This document shows positions 60,595-64,000 of a stretch of 64,000 nucleotides of DNA, piece by piece; positions within the stretch are counted from its first letter, which is position 1, and the number at the start of each line of letters is the position of its first letter. This stretch comes from GCA-958296115 sp965222445 (GTDB taxonomy: Bacteria; Chloroflexota; Dehalococcoidia; Lucifugimonadales; CAJWER01). The notes beneath the pieces were generated by a model. It was not told the DNA's origin. It saw only the letters and a list, made by a program, of their open reading frames with translations, and ran no database searches. The stretch spans positions 868,001-932,000 of the forward strand of contig CBDCTY010000002.1 in the NCBI GenBank assembly GCA_965222445.1, given 5' to 3'. The position numbers and the translations under genes were made by a program.

Positions 60595-61826
60595 CCGACT
60601 TTAGCGAGGCTGTCCAGAATCCTCAGCTGTGCTTCAAGGGCACTGAGCTCGAAGCCGGGATGGTGTTAGCCAATCAGCGCGGCATGCCCCTGGTGTTCTC
60701 CGGCGCCTTCGCCTGCGTCTATTCCGTGGAGGTCGGGGGCAACAAGTTCGCGGTGCGCTGCTTCAGCCGCGAGGTGAAGGACCAGCAGACCCGCTACAAC
60801 CAGCTGAGCGAGTACCTGATCAACGTCCTCCCCCCGTCCTTCGTGCACTTCGAGTTCCTGGAGCACGGGATCAGCCTGAAGGGCACCTGGTATCCGGTCG
60901 TCAGGATGGAGTGGGTGGAAGGAGAGTCGTTGAGCAGCTTCGTAGGCTCCCATCTCAACGACCCGGACGCCCTGCGACGAGTCGCGGCCCAGTGGCGCGG
61001 GGGGCCGGCCGCCAGCCTGCGCGGGCTGGGCATCGCCCACAATGACTTGCAGCACGGCAACGTGATGGTGCAGACAGACGGCAGAATCCGCCTGGTGGAC
61101 TACGACGGCATGTTCCTGCCCAGATTTCGCGGGGAGCGAAGCCCGGAGCTGGGGCACAAGAACTTCCAGCACCCCCTCAGGACGGCGGAAGATTACGACG
61201 CCTACGTGGACAACTTCCCTTCGCTGGTCGTCTACCTCAGCCTGCTCGCCATAGCCTCAGACCCCGGCCTCTGGACCTTCTTCAACGACGACAACCTGAT
61301 ATTCACCAGGAACGACTACGCCGACCCCGGGATGTCCCCGCTCTTCAACCTACTGAAGAAGTCCCCCGACCAGACCGTGGCGAAACTGGCGGAGCGCCTG
61401 GAGGAGTGCTGCACACTTCCCGTGGAGAAGGTGCCGGACCTGGAGACCATCCTGCACGGCATCCCGCCCACCCCTGCGCCCTCGCCCTCAGCGGCGGCGG
61501 CGGCAGCTCCTTCGCTCTCAGCAGCGCCGAGCACCGCCGTACGGGGATACCGGCAGGCGCTCCAGGCTCGACAGCCGGCGCAGCCCGCCTCAACGGCGAC
61601 ACAATCCCATCCTCCCGCGCCGAAAGCCGCCAGTCCTGTACCGGCGGCGCAACCCGCTCCGGCGCCGACGACTCAAGCCGCCGCCAACCTCGCCCCGGTG
61701 GTCTCGCGCAGGGCCGCTCCCGGAGAGATCAGGAAGGTGCTGCTGGGAGTGACGGTCACGGTTGCGGCGGTCACCATGGCTTTCGCGGCGATGATGGTCT
61801 GGGCCATCTCGGTGCGAGGATGGTAG
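60576..61826 (+). CDS. Protein kinase-like protein with C-terminal membrane anchor (third gene)
   Basis: A 416-residue protein with an Ser/Thr-kinase-like domain (about 20-300). The glycine loop is FSGAFACVYSVEVGG and the catalytic loop HNDLQHGNVMV (His155, Asp157, Asn162). The DFG equivalent is DYDG (175-178). The lysine expected in the VAIK motif is arginine (FAVRCF, Arg61), which in other kinases abolishes most activity. Residues about 300-390 are a proline/alanine-rich linker, and a single hydrophobic helix (LLGVTVTVAAVTMAFAAMMV) ends the protein. The ATG overlaps the phosphatase gene. It is membrane-tethered with the kinase domain likely cytosolic. Confidence 0.83.
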   Translation: MPWPGITDFSEAVQNPQLCFKGTELEAGMVLANQRGMPLVFSGAFACVYSVEVGGNKFAVRCFSREVKDQQTRYNQLSEYLINVLPPSFVHFEFLEHGISLKGTWYPVVRMEWVEGESLSSFVGSHLNDPDALRRVAAQWRGGPAASLRGLGIAHNDLQHGNVMVQTDGRIRLVDYDGMFLPRFRGERSPELGHKNFQHPLRTAEDYDAYVDNFPSLVVYLSLLAIASDPGLWTFFNDDNLIFTRNDYADPGMSPLFNLLKKSPDQTVAKLAERLEECCTLPVEKVPDLETILHGIPPTPAPSPSAAAAAAPSLSAAPSTAVRGYRQALQARQPAQPASTATQSHPPAPKAASPVPAAQPAPAPTTQAAANLAPVVSRRAAPGEIRKVLLGVTVTVAAVTMAFAAMMVWAISVRGW

Positions 61827-61828
61827 GA

Positions 61829-61972
61829 CTAGTATCGATTCAAGGTAGTTTTGGCGAACGTCCAGCCCCCCGCCCCTCTGGGTTCCCGCCCCGTATCGAG
61901 TACGGGGCAGGCTTTTCGCGGGAATGACGGCAATCCGAGGGTTCTGTCATATTTAGATTGAAGCAGTACTAG
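61829..61972. repeat. Inverted-end repeat element
   Basis: It starts CTAGTATCGATTCAA and ends in TTGAAGCAGTACTAG, imperfect inverted ends. The interior contains the recurring CCCCGTATCGAGTACGGGG hairpin. It begins 2 bp after the kinase stop and overlaps the stop of the next, convergent gene. Confidence 0.6.
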
Positions 61973-62748
61973 GGCCCTCCGCCGGCCAGGAGCTGCGGAA
62001 CGATTCCCAGGACCAGGACGATAACGCCTGTACTGGTGAATACGGCGGCCACGTCACCGAAGAAAAGGACCGAGCCGATCGTCCCGCCGACAACAAACGC
62101 CACCGAGAGCCTGTTGATCCAGCCGCAGCGCAGCTTGGCCCATCCCACCGCGTCGGCCCAACCGAACAGTGCGCCGCGGATCCCGCGCCCCCAAAGCAAG
62201 AGTGTTATGAGGGAGCACACCAGGAGTAGACCGCCGGCCTTCGAGATTACGTCCAGCGCCGACGTTATCCCCTGGACTTCGGACTCGTAGTCGATGAAGA
62301 AAATCTGGGAGACAAGGATACCGGGAAACGCGCCTGCGGCGAACACGACCAACCCGGCCGCCGCCGTGCCCAGCGCCAGCTTTCCCGACGGCCTCATCCT
62401 GCGGGTCAATATCGGCGCGCCGGCCAGTCCCAGCAGTTCGAGCACGAGGCTCACGCAGAACATGCTGATGCCGACGACAAGGTTGCAGCCGCCAAGTACC
62501 GCCAGGAGCTCGGTGCTCGTTTGGGGCTGGTGCGCGGGAAGAGCCTGCCGATCTTCAGGCGCTCCCAGGAGCTCTATGAGCGGCGTTATTGCCTGGGTGT
62601 GCAGGATACCTCCGACGAACGGACTCCCCACAATCATGAAGACACCGACCGCTATCACGCCCAGCGCCACCTTGTAGGCCACACCCCAGTCTGCGAGAGT
62701 ATTGCGGATCCTCGGCAAGCTGGTTTGCGGGACGTTCGGGTAGGACAT
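61969..62748 (-). CDS. Hypothetical integral membrane protein
   Basis: A 259-residue protein with about six hydrophobic segments (for example VALGVIAVGVFMIVGSPFVG, LAVLGGCNLVVGISMFCVSL, AGLVVFAAGAFPGIL). The ATG at 62748 has AGGAGGC about 7 bases upstream. The family is not recognised. It converges on the kinase gene and lies between the signalling unit and further membrane proteins. Confidence 0.65.
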   Translation of the reverse strand: MSYPNVPQTSLPRIRNTLADWGVAYKVALGVIAVGVFMIVGSPFVGGILHTQAITPLIELLGAPEDRQALPAHQPQTSTELLAVLGGCNLVVGISMFCVSLVLELLGLAGAPILTRRMRPSGKLALGTAAAGLVVFAAGAFPGILVSQIFFIDYESEVQGITSALDVISKAGGLLLVCSLITLLLWGRGIRGALFGWADAVGWAKLRCGWINRLSVAFVVGGTIGSVLFFGDVAAVFTSTGVIVLVLGIVPQLLAGGGP

Positions 62749-62820
62749 GTCCCCGCCTCCTGTCTCGATCCGGACTTTGGTCCTGGAAGGCCGGGGCTTA
62801 GCTCGACCGGCCCACGGCGG

Positions 62821-63354
62821 TCATCGCCGGTTGCCGCGGCCTCCTCTCCGTGAAGGCGGCACTTCTGACGACTGCTTCGGCTTCTGGGCCGCGTTTCGGC
62901 GCTGGAACAACCCGTATACCAGAAGAGCTACGCCGACCCAGAAGAGCACGATGCCCGGCGCCATGACTATGGCTCCGCCGGCCCCAAAGATAATCTGCAG
63001 GCCAACGGCGGGAGCAAGCAGGATTACCCCAATCGCCACCCCGGCCAGTCCCATCCTGTCCGTCCGGCGCCACGTGGCGGTCGCGGCCATGTACCTTTCG
63101 ACAATGCGCCGCGCCGCGCCAATAACCGCAGCCCGCCGGCGGGCTTCCACAAACAGGACTGCCCCAAGCCCACCCAGGAGCAGCACTCCGCCCAGAGTCC
63201 TGATCACCGCACCGAAGCCCACGCCGCTCCCCTGCAGGAAGATCCCGGACGCAACCAGCATGATCCCAATAACCGCACCGGCCGACCCCAGAATGTCGGT
63301 CGGCCTCGACTCTTGGAACGCCGCGAGCAGCTTATCCGCGCCCATCTTCTTCAA
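62821..63354 (-). CDS. Hypothetical membrane protein with basic C-terminus
   Basis: A 177-residue protein with about five hydrophobic segments (IGIMLVASGIFLQGSGVGFG, LLLGGLGAVLFVEARRR, GLAGVAIGVILLAPAVGLQI, GIVLFWVGVALLVYGLFQR) and an Arg/Lys-rich tail. The start is a TTG at 63354 or the ATG at 63345. It is in the same direction as the previous gene. Function unknown. Confidence 0.55.
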   Translation of the reverse strand: MKKMGADKLLAAFQESRPTDILGSAGAVIGIMLVASGIFLQGSGVGFGAVIRTLGGVLLLGGLGAVLFVEARRRAAVIGAARRIVERYMAATATWRRTDRMGLAGVAIGVILLAPAVGLQIIFGAGGAIVMAPGIVLFWVGVALLVYGLFQRRNAAQKPKQSSEVPPSRRGGRGNRR

Positions 63355-63469
63355 TAGGACATACCTGCTATCCTTCGCCCACTAGACGGGCTCCCGGTGA
63401 CGTCCGACGAGTAACATACACTTTGTTCCACTGGGATTCAATCCCATGGTCCGCGCAAGGAGGTTGGAG

Positions 63470-64000
63470 ATGATTCCTGAGTTTGTGCAGGGGTCTGGGC
63501 TTAGCGGAGTTCTCGCCGTCATTAGCCTGGCTGGATCCATATTTATCGCTGCCGGGATCGTCCACTTCGTCTTCTCCCTGCTGATCAAATACAGCCGGCG
63601 AGACGGCCTGGACGCCCTGGACACCAGGATTCTGAGGGCTTCCAGAGGTCCGGTCGTCCTGCTCCTTGTCTCGCTGGGGGTGTTCATGGCCTACCTGCTG
63701 ATGACCCAGCTGGAGCACCCAACGTTCCACTTCTTCGACAGGCACGACCTGTGGGCGACCAGGGTGTGGCTGGTGGTCGTGATAGCGCTGGCCAGCTATC
63801 TCGGCTCTCACGTCATCCACGAGTTTGTCCGGTGGTACGTAGGGCGGATACCACAGCGGACAGCGAGCAGCATGAGTTACAGACTACTTGCACAGGCTCG
63901 TTGGATCATCCCCATAATCATCTACACCATCGGCGCGTTGACGGCCCTGGACATAGTCGGGATCGCCGTCACCCCCCTCATGGCTGGACTCGGTATTGGC
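63470..64000 (+). CDS. MscS-type mechanosensitive channel, 5' part (continues beyond the window)
   Basis: Only the first 177 codons are visible. Hydrophobic helices VLAVISLAGSIFIAAGIVHF and VWLVVVIALASYLGSHV are followed by the pore-lining helix start, LTALDIVGIAVTPLMAGLGI, matching the MscS TM2-TM3 region. The ATG at 63470 has AAGGAGG 5-8 bases upstream. As an osmotic-pressure valve in the membrane it would be unrelated to the upstream signalling unit unless linked by context. Confidence 0.82.
   Translation, partial: MIPEFVQGSGLSGVLAVISLAGSIFIAAGIVHFVFSLLIKYSRRDGLDALDTRILRASRGPVVLLLVSLGVFMAYLLMTQLEHPTFHFFDRHDLWATRVWLVVVIALASYLGSHVIHEFVRWYVGRIPQRTASSMSYRLLAQARWIIPIIIYTIGALTALDIVGIAVTPLMAGLGIG

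Overview
The window is a high-GC bacterial chromosome segment with no rRNA, phage or recognisable transposase. The gene set fits a Chloroflexota lineage close to Dehalococcoidia/SAR202: paired hydantoinase/oxoprolinase subunits, FAH-fold and carboxymuconolactone-decarboxylase-like enzymes, GlcDEF, a large secreted protein ending in GWNLV modules, and many short dispersed repeats. That placement is inferred from gene content; no marker tree could be run.

Layout. 0-3 kb: prs and hyuB. 3.3-8.2 kb: accessory stretch with an intact hicAB, a decayed nuclease-like gene, a GMC oxidoreductase and beta-propeller glycosidase pair, and a higBA locus whose toxin is broken by a small element. 8.3-14 kb: hyuA, a zinc/manganese-type ABC importer and a Fur/Zur regulator, all on the minus strand with two Fur-type boxes. 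14.2-23.1 kb: nicotinate salvage (two unrelated-looking nicotinate phosphoribosyltransferases and a nicotinamidase-like hydrolase), an M16 peptidase, a phosphoesterase and a protein that carries repeat elements in frame. 23.5-34.3 kb: secreted Ig-like protein, rho, pyrG and a heterodimeric ABC exporter. 34.6-41 kb: soxR between direct repeats, an FAH-family enzyme, a second hicAB, sucCD, amtB and tRNA-Ser and tRNA-Leu. 41-42 kb: a composite repeat element. 42-55 kb: NAD-kinase-like protein, a sigma-70 factor, moeA, fhs, glcDEF, a DNA methyltransferase-nuclease fusion and aroC. 55.5-58.6 kb: two paralogous MFS transporters around a retropepsin-like protein. 58.9-61.8 kb: a VWA / PP2C / kinase-like three-gene unit (TerY-P type). 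It is followed by membrane proteins and the start of an MscS-type channel.

The most distinctive features are two families of small non-autonomous elements. Family 1 has ends CAGGGCCTTTCCA and leaves 9-bp target duplications. Family 2 has ends CCAAATCC..CCACCT and leaves 5-6-bp duplications. One family 2 copy sits inside the higB toxin, and removing it with one duplication restores the reading frame exactly. The best candidate signalling system is the VWA-PP2C-kinase triad, whose kinase-like member has a C-terminal membrane anchor and an arginine where kinases have the ATP-binding lysine.
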